A stretch of DNA of 64,000 nt from Amphiduros pacificus (GCA_949316495.1 OX439000.1:11662834-11726833), one strand, 5' to 3'; numbered from the stretch's first letter, positions 40,736 to 53,462 are shown. Numbers and translations: made by a program. Notes: a model not told the origin generated them from the letters alone.

Positions 40736-43373
40736 TCCCAGCACATAAATAAATCATATATATTGTGTTTGATCTGACCTGAAGAAGTTGCTGCTGTTAC
40801 ATTATTGCAATGATAATTGTTATGGTATTCATGAGAAACAACATACAATGACCTTTGATGGTTGTGATTTATGACTTCAAGTAATCTGTGATCCTTATTG
40901 TAGATACTTTTATAGCCTTCTTTTTGGCAGTGTGCTATTTGATAATATGTATAGTGAATTTGCTCAAATAACCACATAATAAGATTCCCTCCACATGTGA
41001 AAAGTCAGCCAAGCCATCTTGGATGTGCCAAAATCCACAGCTGTGCTGAATACACTGTAAATAATGTTTAAAATGATGGTGTGTGTCATTACGGTACCAC
41101 TAAGGAAAAGAGACTAAGAACATCAAAGGCAAAAATGCAGAACTGTCTTTGGTAATATGAAAGTACCTTTATTTTTCAGTCGAGAATGAGATGCCCCAAA
41201 GACATTTTGAAAGCAGTTCTGTAGATTTTGTGGTATGATGTACCAATCATTTTCATATATATCAGTAATAATTCATGAGAATGCCATATTGAATTCTCAG
41301 AAGTTGTGACCAAATATAGCTTTGAAAAAATTTATGATTTTTATTTGATGTATTTAAGCTTTTGTACTGCTCAAAGTAAACGAGAGAGTAAAATTTTCTG
41401 TCGTTAAACTATTACTATGATAACCACCTATTTCTTTTAGTGCCAAATAATCAAATGCCTGAAGAAAGGTAGAACAATATATTGCTCATAAATGGATGCC
41501 TTACTTTTAAAACATAACATTTTGCCATAAGTGAGGAGAAATCATCAGGTCTTTAGGTCTGTGTTGCCTTGTGTGAGATATGATATAAATGTATTTAATG
41601 GTATGAAATTGGATGTCCAGTGTTTTTGTGTCCATTCATATTAATCTGTCAAATGACAGACTGATCTCTTTGTTATTTAGATAGAAATTCAAGTTGTAAA
41701 TATTATACAAACTACTTTATACAAATGTCAAGTTTTTATAATTTTGTGGCAGTTTATTAGTGCTTTGTTGCAAATCTTTTATTTTTGGTTCCGTGGGAAC
41801 CTTTGTAATGATTAATATAATACAATGTGTACAATATATTTAGAAAATAACCCATTTCCATAGGAAAAAAACTTGCCAGAAGAAATTCAAAGAAAACATA
41901 TAAACTGTTGTATTTGATGAAACATTGAGCTCTTGAGAAATGTTATTGTGATATTTTGCTGAATACTAAAAGCAAATGTCTTAATGTGGAAAGATTGTTT
42001 TCAGCTGTCAGTTCGTGTTATGAATCTCATTTGCTTCATTGTAATGATAATTGATACATATATATACCAGGTATATTGTACATAAATTTGGATATTGATA
42101 TACAAGTTATACACTAAATATTTGAAATCTGAATTGCATATCTATTACATTTATGGGATATGAAAATAATTGGATAGATTAATATATACTGTAAATCCTG
42201 AAAAAGTGAAATATAGTCTGTAGAGGATTTTGTTTGTGTTTTCCTTCTGGCCAGCATTATTTTTCTCAATAATTTCCAGGTTTTTTTTGTACCAAATAGC
42301 AGTCTAGGATTTTAGCACTACTTTGTAGTCCCAGCCTAGTAGAAGCACTGTGGGGCTAGTACACCTTCCCCTAATGCTAGTCTGACTGGTAACTAGTCAT
42401 GATTGCAACACAAGAAGCACTAAAACTATAGCATTGGGAACAATCCTATAAAATATAAGCACACAGAAGAAAGTGTTGAATAGGGCATAAACCAAAAGTA
42501 GTTCATACATGTAATTAAGAAAAAAAATACATGCACATGTTTCAGGCTAGTACCCTTTGATTTGGGCTAGTGCAAATTATAACTTACTTGCCCAGCTGTC
42601 TAATAACTTCAAAAGTATTTGACCCAGACTGCCCTTGGCTGAATTCAGTGAAAGGGATATTGCCAGAGCCTGCAGAATCTCTCTGCATTTCTGACTATGC
42701 AGTCTGCAATGACCGACTATAACAGGTTTGAAGGGCTGCCATGTCATTTGGTGTACTCCATCATCTCTGTGGAGTGCAACATCAATCATTTCTTTAGATT
42801 TGACTCTTATCCTTGTTCGTCAAAAATTGGTCTTGGCTGTAACTCTGCAACTATGAATTGTAGGCACTTCATATTTTTACAGTATCATGTTTTAGTTTGA
42901 CCTTGAGTTTTAGCATGATCTTGAGCAGGATAACCATACACTTTAAAATGCATGTCCTCATTAATACCCCATTCACATTTGCACCGATTTCAATAAAGAT
43001 GCCCGGGCGATGGGTTTTTAAAACAAAATTGGCAGGCAAGCCAGGGTGCCGTGAGGGCATCGGGAGATCATCGGCCACATTTGGGCAATTCTAAGACGTC
43101 GTACGGTTCATCATGTTCGTCGGGAACCTTTAGCTGCAACATAAAAGTTGCCGGCGTTTCCCCGATGTCTTATCACCAAATATTATCTGAAAGTACACGG
43201 CAGGCTTCCGTGAGTGTCCCTCAGGTATATCTTAATTTAAGATTATCTTCTAAAGGGCTGTCGGTGGCATCGAACGGTGAAAATAGAATTTTTTTTATTT
43301 CATGTGTTCCCATGAAGTCATTTTCCTTGGTGACTACAATTTCCATGTCGGCAAACCAACCAAGCTTGCCATC

Positions 43374-43462
43374 AAGTTCAATGACATAAAGTTCAATGAC
43401 ATAAAGTTCAATGACATAAAGTTCAATGACATAAAGTTCAATGACATAAAGTTCAATGACAT
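43374..43462 (+). repeat. 15-bp tandem repeat, about 6 copies
   Basis: The unit AAAGTTCAATGACAT is repeated essentially perfectly. The unit length is a multiple of three, which creates a KFNDI-repeat frame with no other coding support. Confidence 0.95.
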
Positions 43463-44801
43463 ACTAATCACCAAATGGCTCATTGGATCAAGGAACCAAC
43501 CCATAGGCTTGGGAAATAGGCCGCTAAGTTGCCAGCTGGTGGATGAATATCTCTCTGAAAGGTATACCTGAACACTAATGCAGAGTACAGTAAAGCATTC
43601 TTTGATGGATCAAGTTTGACAACCTCACGAAAGTGTTCTTTCGATGTCGGATATTAGAGATTTGACGTTTTTTCAAAAGTATACCCATTTTGGGATATGG
43701 GTTAAAAAGGTATGACAAGGGTCTATAATTACAGAAGCAAGGTTCTTTGTCCAACAGGGAGATATTGTGAATATTGTGTTTTTTACGTTTTTTTCTTCAT
43801 AATATGCCTACAAGTATTTTCAGTAATTACATATACCCAATCTTGCTTTGAGATTTGCAAGTACAACGCATTTATGCTAAGACAGTTTTGATTATCTAAT
43901 TATAGTTTTCGAGAATAGCACGAAGTGATTATTAGAAGAACAAACACTGATTATGGAATGAACATCTTAATTTAGTTACAAACTTATCTTATGAAATCTT
44001 ATATCAATTCATGTAAACATTGATGTACAAATTAATTGCACATCAAGTGATATTCATATTGAGGCAACAAAACAGCTCCACACATTGTGTGAAGTTTCTA
44101 CCATCACGAAACACGTTTTATTTGAAGGTTAGAAATATGCAAAATCGGCTCCTTAAAATATTATGATCCGTTTTTTTGCACAATGTTCGTTAGAGATACT
44201 TACTTATTAAGTCCTATTTTTCGTAATATTAAATTGCCAAAGTTTGTTCAAATGTGAATATAACTATCCGAATATAATACATGTACATAGTTTTTATATG
44301 GGCTTTCACTTCTAAAGCTAGGCAATTTACATGTACATTTGTGCATTTGTAAATTGGTGCACAGGGAGATACACAAATCTGTTGAGTAACAGATGTCTGG
44401 ATTGTGAATATTATTTTTGCCATCCTTCAAATCATTCTTTGATCATGATCATCTTGATCTTTCTTCAACAACAAAAACTAAGCAAGTTAATGTAAAATAT
44501 TGGTATATGTATATTTTAATTGCAGTAGGAGACAAACCTAATTCCAAGTTCGCTAAACAATATGATTTTATTTGCAGTTACATTAGGTATTTCAAATATT
44601 TGCCCATAATATTGTTAAACTCAATAAAATCAGCACAGGTTTAACAATGCTTATTATGATACTTTGTCATGGAATTTTAAATGAACAAGCTTTCGTGCCT
44701 GAATTCAACGAATGATTTTTAACTATAGTTACATGCATGCATGTACCATTACAATTATATGATTTCAAAACATTACCGCAGACCTTATATTAAGGAGAAG
44801 T

Positions 44802-44807
44802 TTTATT
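44802..44807 (-). terminator. Candidate polyadenylation signal of the CRAL-TRIO gene
   Basis: AATAAA on the minus strand (TTTATT on plus), about 140 bases past the stop codon at 44948. The position is normal for a short 3' UTR. No transcript evidence. Confidence 0.4.
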
Positions 44808-44947
44808 ACCTAAAATCCGAAAAAAATAGTGTCAAAGAGAAATCGCAGACTGAGAAAATCTTAACTCGTGACCAATTCTCGATAAAATACATCAAGCAAT
44901 AAGCCCGGAGGTGGTTAAATAATGGCTATAAGACTGACTCTTGAGAA

Positions 44948-47900
44948 TTAGTCAACATTAAGCTTCCTGAAGGATGCCTGGTACTCTGGTTCTAAGTTTT
45001 GCTTTTTAGTAGCATCCACACCATATTTGTCACTGGTAATCTCCTTGATGTGTTCCACCACGTCGTTAGATGTCATCATCTGCTTAAATTCCTCTGAAAT
45101 AAAAAAAACAACAGCATAAAATACTTTATAGCATATTCGCTTAATAAAATATGACATAAAAAATCGTTTATCCCCTGGCCATTCAAAATTAAATAGAAAA
45201 TCATTACATACATGTATTAATGCCCAAAGATTAAATCCCCAAATTGGCTTTTTAGGCCATCTTGAAAATTTATTGGCCATCATGGATTTTAGCTCAAAAT
45301 ATGTACAAAATGTAAGTAAATCTCACTCGGGAAGAACTAAAATAGGAAATGTCAGCTTAGGTCATATTATCTTTTCTATTTTCGTGATTTTGGACCTACA
45401 CATTAATGTATACTTATATGTTTTCATCAATGCATTTAGATATTACCAATGAGAACTTTGATTGGTTTGTTCTTAGGTCCAGTGTAGTCATCAGGAAGGT
45501 ATTCTTCAGGGAACAATTCTTTGGGTACAATTTTGTACAGACTCTCCAAGTTACTACCATGCATATATATCTAAAAATAATATTACGAAATGAGAAAAGC
45601 AGGAAAATATAGAAATTGTCAAAAACAGGATTAGCACTTGCTTAATACGTTTAGATTGAGAAACTATTTTCAATTTATTTTCAAGTTATATCATTTTTTT
45701 TCAAGTTTAATTGAACCCTATCTTGCCTGCCAAAATATTAATTTAAATGAATCGAGGACTTAATGATGAAAATAGTACAGAGCATGATAATGTAGACTAA
45801 AATCATTTTGTGAGATGTACATCTAACATTTGGTCACTACTTATACAGTATATCCCAGTTACTTGTAATCCTTGTACAGGGTTGTGGAAATGACAAATGA
45901 TATTAAATCCAATGGAGCAAATCATACTTGAAGAATGTGACCACTATGTTCAATATCTATATTTGTGCTATATGACAAATCGACAGTTATTATGGATTGT
46001 TTACTTACAGAACACACACGATGGTAGCAGTTATTTCTCGTAGAAATATACCTTTTTGCTCTTCATAAAAATTGAGAGATAGTAAATCAAAAATTCTCCC
46101 TGAACGTGATAATAGCATTATGATTGAAATGTCTCTATTTGTTTAATTTTTTCCATGTTATTTTGTATGAAATTAGTTATGATCATTCTAAACATGTCCA
46201 GATTGTGAATGTATTGTAAAATACCATATCCACACATTTCAGAATAGTTCCCTTTCTCTCATTATCAATGCTGAACATACAAACACTGGCATTGATTAAC
46301 AAGTTATAGGGCCCTGTTTGGGAGTGGCTGCAAATCGTCTAGCAAATTACATTCTTAGTCATACCTGACGAAACATATTATAATTATATATTGTTCATAA
46401 ATGAATATATTAAATAAACACAATACCCTGTCCTGAAGTTTTTTACTCATAAATGGCTTTGCCACTGTCATCATGGCTTCCATGATAGGGCCCGTGTTGT
46501 ATACCTGCATACTCTTCAGCCTGTATGGAGTGCAGTACTAAAATAAAGATTATCATAGCATTAGAGTTTTGGTTATAAATCACATCTGAGAAAAATATAT
46601 TTGGTAATAATATGACCGCCAGATAAAATATAACTTGTATACCCGAAAGAGACGATTGAAAACTTTCATATCTGGGATTGACCAAATCATCTGATGCTGC
46701 ACTGTCATACCTGTCCCGTCAGCAATAAAATGTACTCCATTTACCTATTGACAACAATGATATAAGTAAAAAGCATATATATATATATAAAATATATTGA
46801 TGCTATTTATGGTATTTGGAAAATGATAACTCAATAAAGGAATTAAACGACTTCAAGTGCCTTTGTTTACCTGTAAATTCTCGTTCCTCATGAGATAAAA
46901 CATTATTGCGCTGAATGCTTTGCAGAAAGAGTTTTTATTTTCTTTGCTTGATAAAATCAATTTAGTGTCTGCTGCACCTATAAATGGAGGATAGTTGATT
47001 TTGAATTTGTTTTATGCCATGGGCAGGTTAATTAATTATTCAAAAATATAACACGACAAAGCCAAATACAATAACCGAATTTTTCTTATAATATACTTGC
47101 CAATTCTTTCAAGAAGTACAAATTCCCCTTCTTTATTGACACCCAAAGGAACAATGTATCTGAAAATTAATATTTAAAAAAGTCAGAATTACAATACAAA
47201 CACACATTTTCAATGCCTTTTACAATATGTAAAGTGATAAAGTCATTTTCCGTCTTGGAGTGTCATATTCTGATTATATGTCAAAAGTATCCTCATGCGT
47301 CATTCAGCTGTATCAGGCTAGACATAATGTCCACCCTTTCCCCAGAAACAGGAATATATAATTCACCCTACGCCAATTATATATATAAGGCCCATACGCC
47401 AAATATATATATATAACCATGCTTGGCAAAGGGCTACAATTTTCTTATTCATTTCCAGTGCCTTTTTGCCTCTTTTTCCTCTTTACCTTTGCAGGCAAGC
47501 TACTCTTTGTCGATATGACCTGTGTCAAGGTCAAGGTCGTCTGAAGGTCACGGTCACCGTGTGACCCTTTAAGAAGGTAATTTGATATCGAAAGTGGCAA
47601 TTTTTATCGAGTGATACTGTCTAAATCTGGTGTTAACTCATTTTCGAAAATCAAGTCCAAGGACCCTTTCGCCTGGGGGCTGTCATACTTTGGTCTCCTC
47701 CCCATCAAGCAACCCCGAGGGGCGGATCTAGGATTATTTTTATCCCGGGGGGCTCAAATGTGCAAAGATAAGGGCCACAGTCCCCTGGGGGGCTTCAGCC
47801 CCCAAAGCCCTCACCTGGATCCGCCACTGACCCCCATAAGGGCCTTATTTAGGGTGAATTCTAGAAACTGCCTCCTGCGCAAACCATGCTTGGCCAAAGG

Positions 47901-49496
47901 GCTACAATTTCGTTATTTTGGCTTCATTTCCAGTGCCTTTTTGCCTCTCTTTTCTCTTTACCTTTGCAAGCAAGCTACTCTTTGCTTTGTCGATCTGACC
48001 TGTGTCAAGGTCAAGGTCAAGGTCGTCTGAAGGTCACCCTATGACCCTTTAAGAAGGTAATTTGATATCGAAAGTGCCAATTCTTATCGAGTGATGCCTC
48101 GAAGTGTAAAGACAACATACCCCGTATCTAAAAATTGTTGTATAGATTTACAAGAGAGATCGATGTTCTTAAACCAGAGTGGCACATCTTGCTCCAGTTG
48201 ACAGGTGTTCTCAATGAGACTTCGAGCCTTTAGTTGGCTGCCTTTAGCCGAACGCATCATCCGTAGAAGGTATTCAGTGTCTAAAGAGATGACAATAATG
48301 TTATTGGTAAGATTTATTACATGCAATAAATTTGCTGACATATCTTACAGGTTTCCTATTCAAATCTGACAATGGACAAAGAATAGCTACCTCTGGCAAA
48401 ACCATATTCAGATACACATTATTTATATAAACTAATATCATCCGATGAATGTTGTGAGGATAAGAATAAAATATCATGTTTGCTTAAAATAAGGTGTGAG
48501 AGATGAGATAGCAATTATTTAAATATTTAAAAACAGCACTGAAAGAATCTCCATAACAAATTGATATTGTCTGTTGTCATTTACTCATAAAGAACAAATT
48601 CAAAAGTAATAACATCCTCTTGAAGTTAGATATAATACCAAAAATGTCATTTTCAGGGATGCGATTTTGTACAATTTTCGAACATACACAAAAAAATTCT
48701 CATAGCGTTTTTTTAATTGACTATAACGTTGGTAACATTTTCTCTAAAACATTTCTTAAAGAAATTTTGTGTGAGAGAATAACAATTCCTAAAATTATGA
48801 ACAGTGTTTTTATATTGATTGTCAAAATATATTTATGTATTGTTATTTTTATATAATGACAGTAACGTGAGAATCATGAAATAAAGTTTTAAGGTTATAT
48901 TATTTTATGAGCTATGAAAGTGGATTGTCTGTACTAATTCAAGGATTCTGAGCCATGATTGTGAGAGTAAGTAGGGCAACATGGAGGAGTGGTGATGCTT
49001 TATCCCGGAGCACTTATATTTGACATAATCAACGCTATCATTTTGGTGTAAGATAAGAAAGTCACAAGAGGTGATACAGCAGTTATGTCTCTCCTGCATT
49101 GCTCAAGTCATAGATATTTAAATGGACTCGTCCAGTATTTGAACAAGAAGAAATCTGGAATGAGGAGATAATCCCAGACCTTCATGAATCATTTCGGGAT
49201 TGATTTTCTATTGTTCCATTTACCTTAACATTCCCAATTTAACATGTTATGACATATTTCTTTTTATGATGATCAGGCTTCTATCCCATGGCATTTACGG
49301 AACCAACATTATCATATTATGAGTATATAGGCACCATACCTGTGCGACATTTGAGATGAGATTGTTGAAGCGCCCATTCTCGCAATGTTTTGACTGGTCC
49401 AAGCCTGTCATTGGGGTTCTCGTGGAGTTCTTTCTCTGCCTTCTTTATACTGGCTTCAGTCAGAGTGCAAACGTAATTAGCATCCGGGTCACTCAT
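44948..49496 (-). CDS. CRAL-TRIO (Sec14-like) lipid-transfer protein, 8 coding exons, 321 aa
   Basis: Exons in transcript order: 49496-49340, 48280-48121, 47159-47101, 46977-46871, 46744-46643, 46537-46427, 45570-45447, 45093-44948. All join in phase (966 bp). Residues about 15-95 form the CRAL-TRIO N-terminal helical domain (AEKELHENPNDRL, LREWALQQSHLKCRTDTEYLL, RSAKGSQLKARSLIE). Residues about 110-265 are the lipid-binding domain, with FIADGTGMTVQHQ, YRLKSMQVYNTGPIMEAMM, KPFMSKKLQDRIYMHG and VPKELFPEEYLPDDYTG. Proteins of this length in animals (alpha-tocopherol transfer protein, retinaldehyde-binding protein, clavesins) carry hydrophobic ligands in the cytosol; the ligand here cannot be told. 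Intron 3 uses a GC donor (ATTG|GCAAGT); the nearby GT would break the frame. An untranslated 5' exon near 52087 is likely. Confidence 0.88.
47415..48100 (+). repeat. Two tandem copies of a dispersed repeat (partial, then full length)
   Basis: The first partial copy (about 47415-47690) and a full copy (about 47693-48100) share ACCATGCTTGGC, GGGCTACAATTT, TTTCCAGTGCCTTTTTGCCT, GATCTGACCTGTGTCAAGG, GGTCAAGGTCGTCTGAAGG and GGTAATTTGATATCGAAAGT. A third copy is at 63495-63830. The full copy starts GGTCTCCTCCCCATCAAGCA and is interrupted by a MITE (47717-47829). It lies in the intron between CRAL-TRIO exons 2 and 3. Class unknown; no terminal repeats found. Confidence 0.8.
47717..47829. mobile_element. 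113-bp hAT-like MITE inserted in the dispersed repeat
   Basis: The ends GAGGGGCGGATCTAGG and CCTGGATCCGCCACTG are imperfect inverted repeats, the latter being the complement of CAGTGGCGGATCCAGG, an end type common in hAT MITEs. The empty site can be read from the third repeat copy at about 63515 (AAGCAACCCCCATAAGG). ACCCC occurs on both sides of the insert, shorter than the 8 bp expected for hAT, perhaps because of later change. Confidence 0.7.
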
Positions 49497-49939
49497 TCTT
49501 CCAGTTAATCAGCTACCAAGTATCTTTGCTCTGATCAAACATAATAATATGACAATTCAATTAATGCAACATATCTCTCAAGCCAAGAAACATTGTTATT
49601 TTCTTTATAGAAAACGATGAATATGTCGATAACTATCTCGAATATACTATACAAAAGGTCCAATGATGCAATATATGTGAATATATCAATAAGTCTCTCT
49701 TTGGAGGTTATCTAATACATGCCACCTCAGAATATCTTTAAGTAAAATGCCTATGGAGACATGTGTCTTTGTTAAATTTGCAGAAAAGGTACCATCCTCA
49801 AAAAGTATAATTTGTCCACATAATATATTTTCAATTCATTATGCCATGATATTCACACAGATTGGTCATTACGTGTTAGCCCCTTGAGAGATTTTGAGGC
49901 AACCTTTAACCATCTTTTAGCCACCATGATTTCAGTGCA
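49497..49939. other. 5' flank of the CRAL-TRIO coding exon
   Basis: A plausible 3' splice site (minus strand TTGATCAG|AGCAAAG, boundary at about 49530) would make 49497-49530 the end of the 5' UTR. Nothing else is recognised before the SINE. Confidence 0.4.
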
Positions 49940-50265
49940 GGGCCATGGGCCGTGGCACAGTTGGTTGGAGCGCCTGCTTATTAGCACCAATTCCTCTGTG
50001 GTTATCCAAAGGTTGTGGGTTCGAACCCCGGCCGTGCCGAGATTGAACTCATGATACAATTTCACACATGAGCTGAGGCCCATGCTTAAAGGGTTCACCC
50101 GTTGTCCTTGTAAATCTGTGACTGGGTGGGTTGTCATGTCAAGGACCTGCGACATGACAATTCAATGGGGCAGCACTATATCTGCTACAAGTAGGTCTCA
50201 TCACAAAATGACTGAAATAATGTTGAAAGTGATGTAAAACCCCAAACAAACAACCAAACAAACAA
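49940..50265 (+). mobile_element. tRNA-derived SINE with target-site duplication
   Basis: The head resembles a tRNA: GGCCGTGGCACAGTTGGTTG with GAGCGCCTGC (box A region) and GGGTTCGAACCCC at about 50018-50030 (an intact RNA polymerase III box B). A tRNA-unrelated body follows (AAGGCCCATGCTTAAAG..TTGTCATGTCAAGGACCTGC) and then an AAACAAACAACC-type tail. It is flanked by ATGATTTCAGTGCA (49926-49939) and ATGATTTCAATGCA (50266-50279), 13 of 14 identical. The intact promoter and near-perfect duplication suggest a fairly recent insertion. Confidence 0.92.
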
Positions 50266-50314
50266 ATGATTTCAATGCAATTATAGCTTGGCAACCTTGT
50301 CACAGTTGGATATT

Positions 50315-50475
50315 AAGGCAAGAACATGTGAGTGCAGTCTTCAGGGAGACAGATCTCTCAAGTTGGTTCTGGTGGAAGGATCTCAAGAGTCCAAAGGACG
50401 AATGAGATCCTTCCACCAGAACCAACGAGAAAGATCTGTCTCCCTGAACACTGCACGAACTCATGTTCTTGCCTT
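50315..50475. repeat. Long hairpin, about 70-bp arms
   Basis: The arms start AAGGCAAGAACATG and, from the other side, AAGGCAAGAACATGAG. The inner blocks GGGAGACAGATCT and GTTGGTTCTGGTGGAAGGAT pair perfectly with their complements around a loop of about 17 bases (AGAGTCCAAAGGACGAA). It is a foldback MITE, or an inverted duplication that would give a miRNA/siRNA-like stem if transcribed. Confidence 0.85.
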
Positions 50476-51187
50476 TATCTCATACTTATCCACTGCAGAT
50501 AGATGGGGTTTGCAATCAACTTTATCCTCAAAGCAAAGCAGTGAAAACATGGTAATAAGTACAGAACTATGTTGTGTGTGGCTCATTTAAGTTCTCAGCT
50601 CATTTACATAATGTAATCAATTTTATATTACTACATGCAGTGAACTAGGCCACCTATAAAGCACGATATGAAATGGGTGTAATTCTGTTTCAACTGCACG
50701 AACAGTCATCAGTTTCGAGATTCCCACAAAAGGTTGCAGTCTCTGTCAACAGGGGTCCCACCTGTCTGTGTTTCAAGGTCCCCATGACCCAAATCTGAAA
50801 TGTCGTCTGCTCCAGGTCAAAACAAACCTGGACAGTTATCATGTTCATTTCAGAGAAATCAACACATGATTTGTTGAAGAACTGGCCTAAGACATTATAC
50901 CTCAGTGATGCGCGTATTGATGCGATTTCGAATGAATACGCGCATGCCGATTATTTGTAAAATATTGATTAGTTTGCGTCGGCCATCTTTAGACTGGTCC
51001 CCCATCGAGTGTCAAGAACATCGTGTTTATACACAGATGGCGGCAACCAGTCTATGGCTGTACGCGCCATTTTCGGGTCACGTGACGGGGTCAAATGAGG
51101 TGCGCTTTGTTTACAAATGTTTGTAACGATAAATATCTTGTTTCATGTTTCATTTTTTAAAAATACAGTAGTTGTCTGAGGTATAAA

Positions 51188-51341
51188 AACAAAACATACA
51201 CTCGTCGGTCAGCTGTGACCGCGGATTCAGTTCGTTGGTGATGGCGGACGGATACCCTTCGCCTTCGGCTCAGGGTATCCGTCCGCAATCACCAACTCAC
51301 TGAATCCGCTCACCCAGCTTCCCGACTCGGTATGTTTTGTT
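51188..51341. repeat. Foldback element with GC-rich hairpin
   Basis: The outer ends ACAAAACATAC and GTATGTTTTGT are inverted. The inner arms (CGGATTCAGT, TTGGTGAT, GCGGACGGATACCCT) pair almost perfectly with the complement on the right around a loop TCGCCTTCGGCTC. Total 154 bp. GC-rich against AT-rich surroundings. Most likely a small non-autonomous transposon. Confidence 0.85.
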
Positions 51342-52086
51342 ATATGATTACATTTATTTTATAATTGACAAATATTATGACATTTGTGCACAAACATATT
51401 TAATTAAGCATTTTATTCATTTCAAAAGTATGTAAATATGAAAAGAATCTTTAAAAAAGATAAGGCACCAAGTATGAGATAATTGCCACAAACGCAATAC
51501 GTGTAAATGCACTCGTGATTCTACCCTATTTAATTTTTAAATCCCACACGGCTCTTCCTTACTCAATGGTTTAACCTAAAAAGTCAGTTATGTTCTTCTA
51601 TGGAAAAACACATCAAGTGAAAGCATTATCAAGAACTTCATAAGTGACATACAACTTTCCCCGCGCCCCCATGTATATAATTCTGGAATTTAAACTATTT
51701 ACTTTGGTGATAGTTGAGAAAGTGTCGATCCCTGACGAAAGTAATAAACTCCCGGTAACAAAATCAAATTTAACATGCATTCATTCCACCACCCTTATGA
51801 TGTGATATTCACCACATTTTCACCTTCCACTCAACCATATGGGCACATTAATGCAAGTATACATGCATCCATATTAAGATGGAAACCTTATAAGAGTAGT
51901 TATTGTACAACACCTCATGTTGATGGGCAATTTCACAAAAACATATATCGTCTGTTCATGCCATAATAGCAAAACATTTTTTTATATAATGTGCCTCCTG
52001 TGATATTATAGAATGTTTCTGAAACATTCATTTAAAAATAGTAAATAATAAGAAATAACAGAAATAAGAAACAATATATGTCTTAC

Positions 52087-52200
52087 CTGGTGGACAGCGG
52101 GTCTGTGATGTAGCGATGTTAACATAACACTATATATCCCTTGTCAAAATCTTGTAGGTTCAGCTACTGGAACATGAGGTGCAGTCAGCTGTGCTCAGAA
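52087..52200 (-). other. Possible untranslated first exon of the CRAL-TRIO gene
   Basis: On the minus strand a strong donor CACCAG|GTAAGACAT lies at 52087/52086. Paired with the acceptor at about 49530, it would splice into the 5' UTR just ahead of the ATG at 49496. The upstream limit is not visible; 52200 is a placeholder. No frame or motif proves it. Confidence 0.3.
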
Positions 52201-52904
52201 GACAAAATATAACCCACTTTGGGCGCCTGGAGGACTCTTCATAAGCATGATGTGCTTTGACTTGTATGTCCTAGATGTTGCCTGGTGCCCTGATAGATGC
52301 ACTGTTAAAGAGCAAGATGGGCTTTGTTATAACCAAGTGAACTTTATTTGGCATATATGGAAAGATTACTCAAACCTGTTTGCATTTTGACTAGTGATAA
52401 AATGCATTCACTTTTGGTACTACTAAATATTAATGAGGGGAAAATATTTCCGCAATAGCTTTAATCCATTACCAAATATCGAGATATTTGAAACAAAGTA
52501 AGCAATCCAAATTATCTAATATTCTAAAGCTTTTACTTCAAATCATTGTTGTTATTTGCCTGTGGCGAGACGGTTGACAGGCGTCGCAACTTCAAGCCCA
52601 AACGTTCATAAATCATTAACAACATAAACCCTTTGACACAGCCTGTGTCTGGACGTAGTTTAATCTGGATTTGGCTTTTGAACCCAGCAAAGTGACAATC
52701 TCCAAACCATTCTTTCATGTAAATTCCCCAGCATTACGTTTTATTTAACAGTAGGACTTAAAATTAGAAACACAAACCGCTTTCAAAACTAGCATGTGAC
52801 TCGATATACTACAGATATCTAATTCAGATTTGAACTTTGACCATTATGAAATCAGTTATATTAGTTCAAACATTTAACGTAAACAATTTTGCAATGGATT
52901 TACA

Positions 52905-53462
52905 ATTTACTTCAAATGGGCTGCTATAAATCTCTTGATATAATGGCTGCCACCAGTAAATTAGTAAATTATCATCATGCTTTCACAATATTTGAGAACA
53001 GTCAAATGATTTACTTCAAATGGGCTGGGTACTGCTATAAATCTCTTGATATAATGGCTGCCACCAGTAAATTAGTAAATTATCATCATGCTTTCACAAT
53101 ATTTGAGAACAGTCAAATGATTTACTTCAAATGGGCTGGGTACTGCTATAAATCTCTTGATATAATGGCTGCCACCAGTAAATTAGTAAATTATCATCAT
53201 GCTTTCACAATATTTGAGAACAGTCAAATGATTTACTTCAAATGGGCTGGGTACTGCTATAAATCTCTTGATATAATGGCTGCCACCAGTAAATTAGTAA
53301 ATTATCATCATGCTTTCACAATATTTGAGAACAGTCAAATGATTTACTTCAAATGGGCTGGGTACTGCTATAAATCTCTTGATATAATGGCTGCCACCAG
53401 TAAATTAGTAAATCATCATCATGCTTTCACAATATACAAGAACAGTCAAATGATTCAAATAA
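52905..53462 (+). repeat. 111-bp minisatellite, 5 copies
   Basis: The unit starts at about ATTTACTTCAAATGGGCTGG and runs through ATATAATGGCTGCCACCAG and CATGCTTTCACAATATTTGAG. Units are nearly identical. Since 111 is divisible by three and one frame lacks stops, a 192-codon frame results (ATG near 52891), but it has no splice, start-context or domain support and is probably not a gene. Confidence 0.95.

Larger units (their letters stand above)
40736..44947. other. Intergenic/3' UTRs between convergent genes
   Basis: The GNAT/PARP gene (+) and CRAL-TRIO gene (-) converge here. An AATAAA at 40748-40753 follows the GNAT/PARP stop by only 12 bases, probably too close to be the polyadenylation signal, so the real 3' UTR is likely longer. 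The frames between 42577 and 43570 overlap on both strands and show no domain. A 15-bp tandem repeat is at 43374-43462. Confidence 0.5.

Noticed and set aside
49940-50040. Possible true tRNA gene (box A and box B, GGTTCGAACCC)
   Set aside because: No cloverleaf acceptor stem. It is the head of a SINE with body, tail and target duplication, and a second diverged copy exists at 25085.
51042-51110. ATG in AGATGGCGGCAACC context (MAATSLWLYAPF) as a first exon
   Set aside because: It lies in a small inverted repeat (GACTGGT/ACCAGTC), has only a weak donor, and no in-phase partner exon was found.
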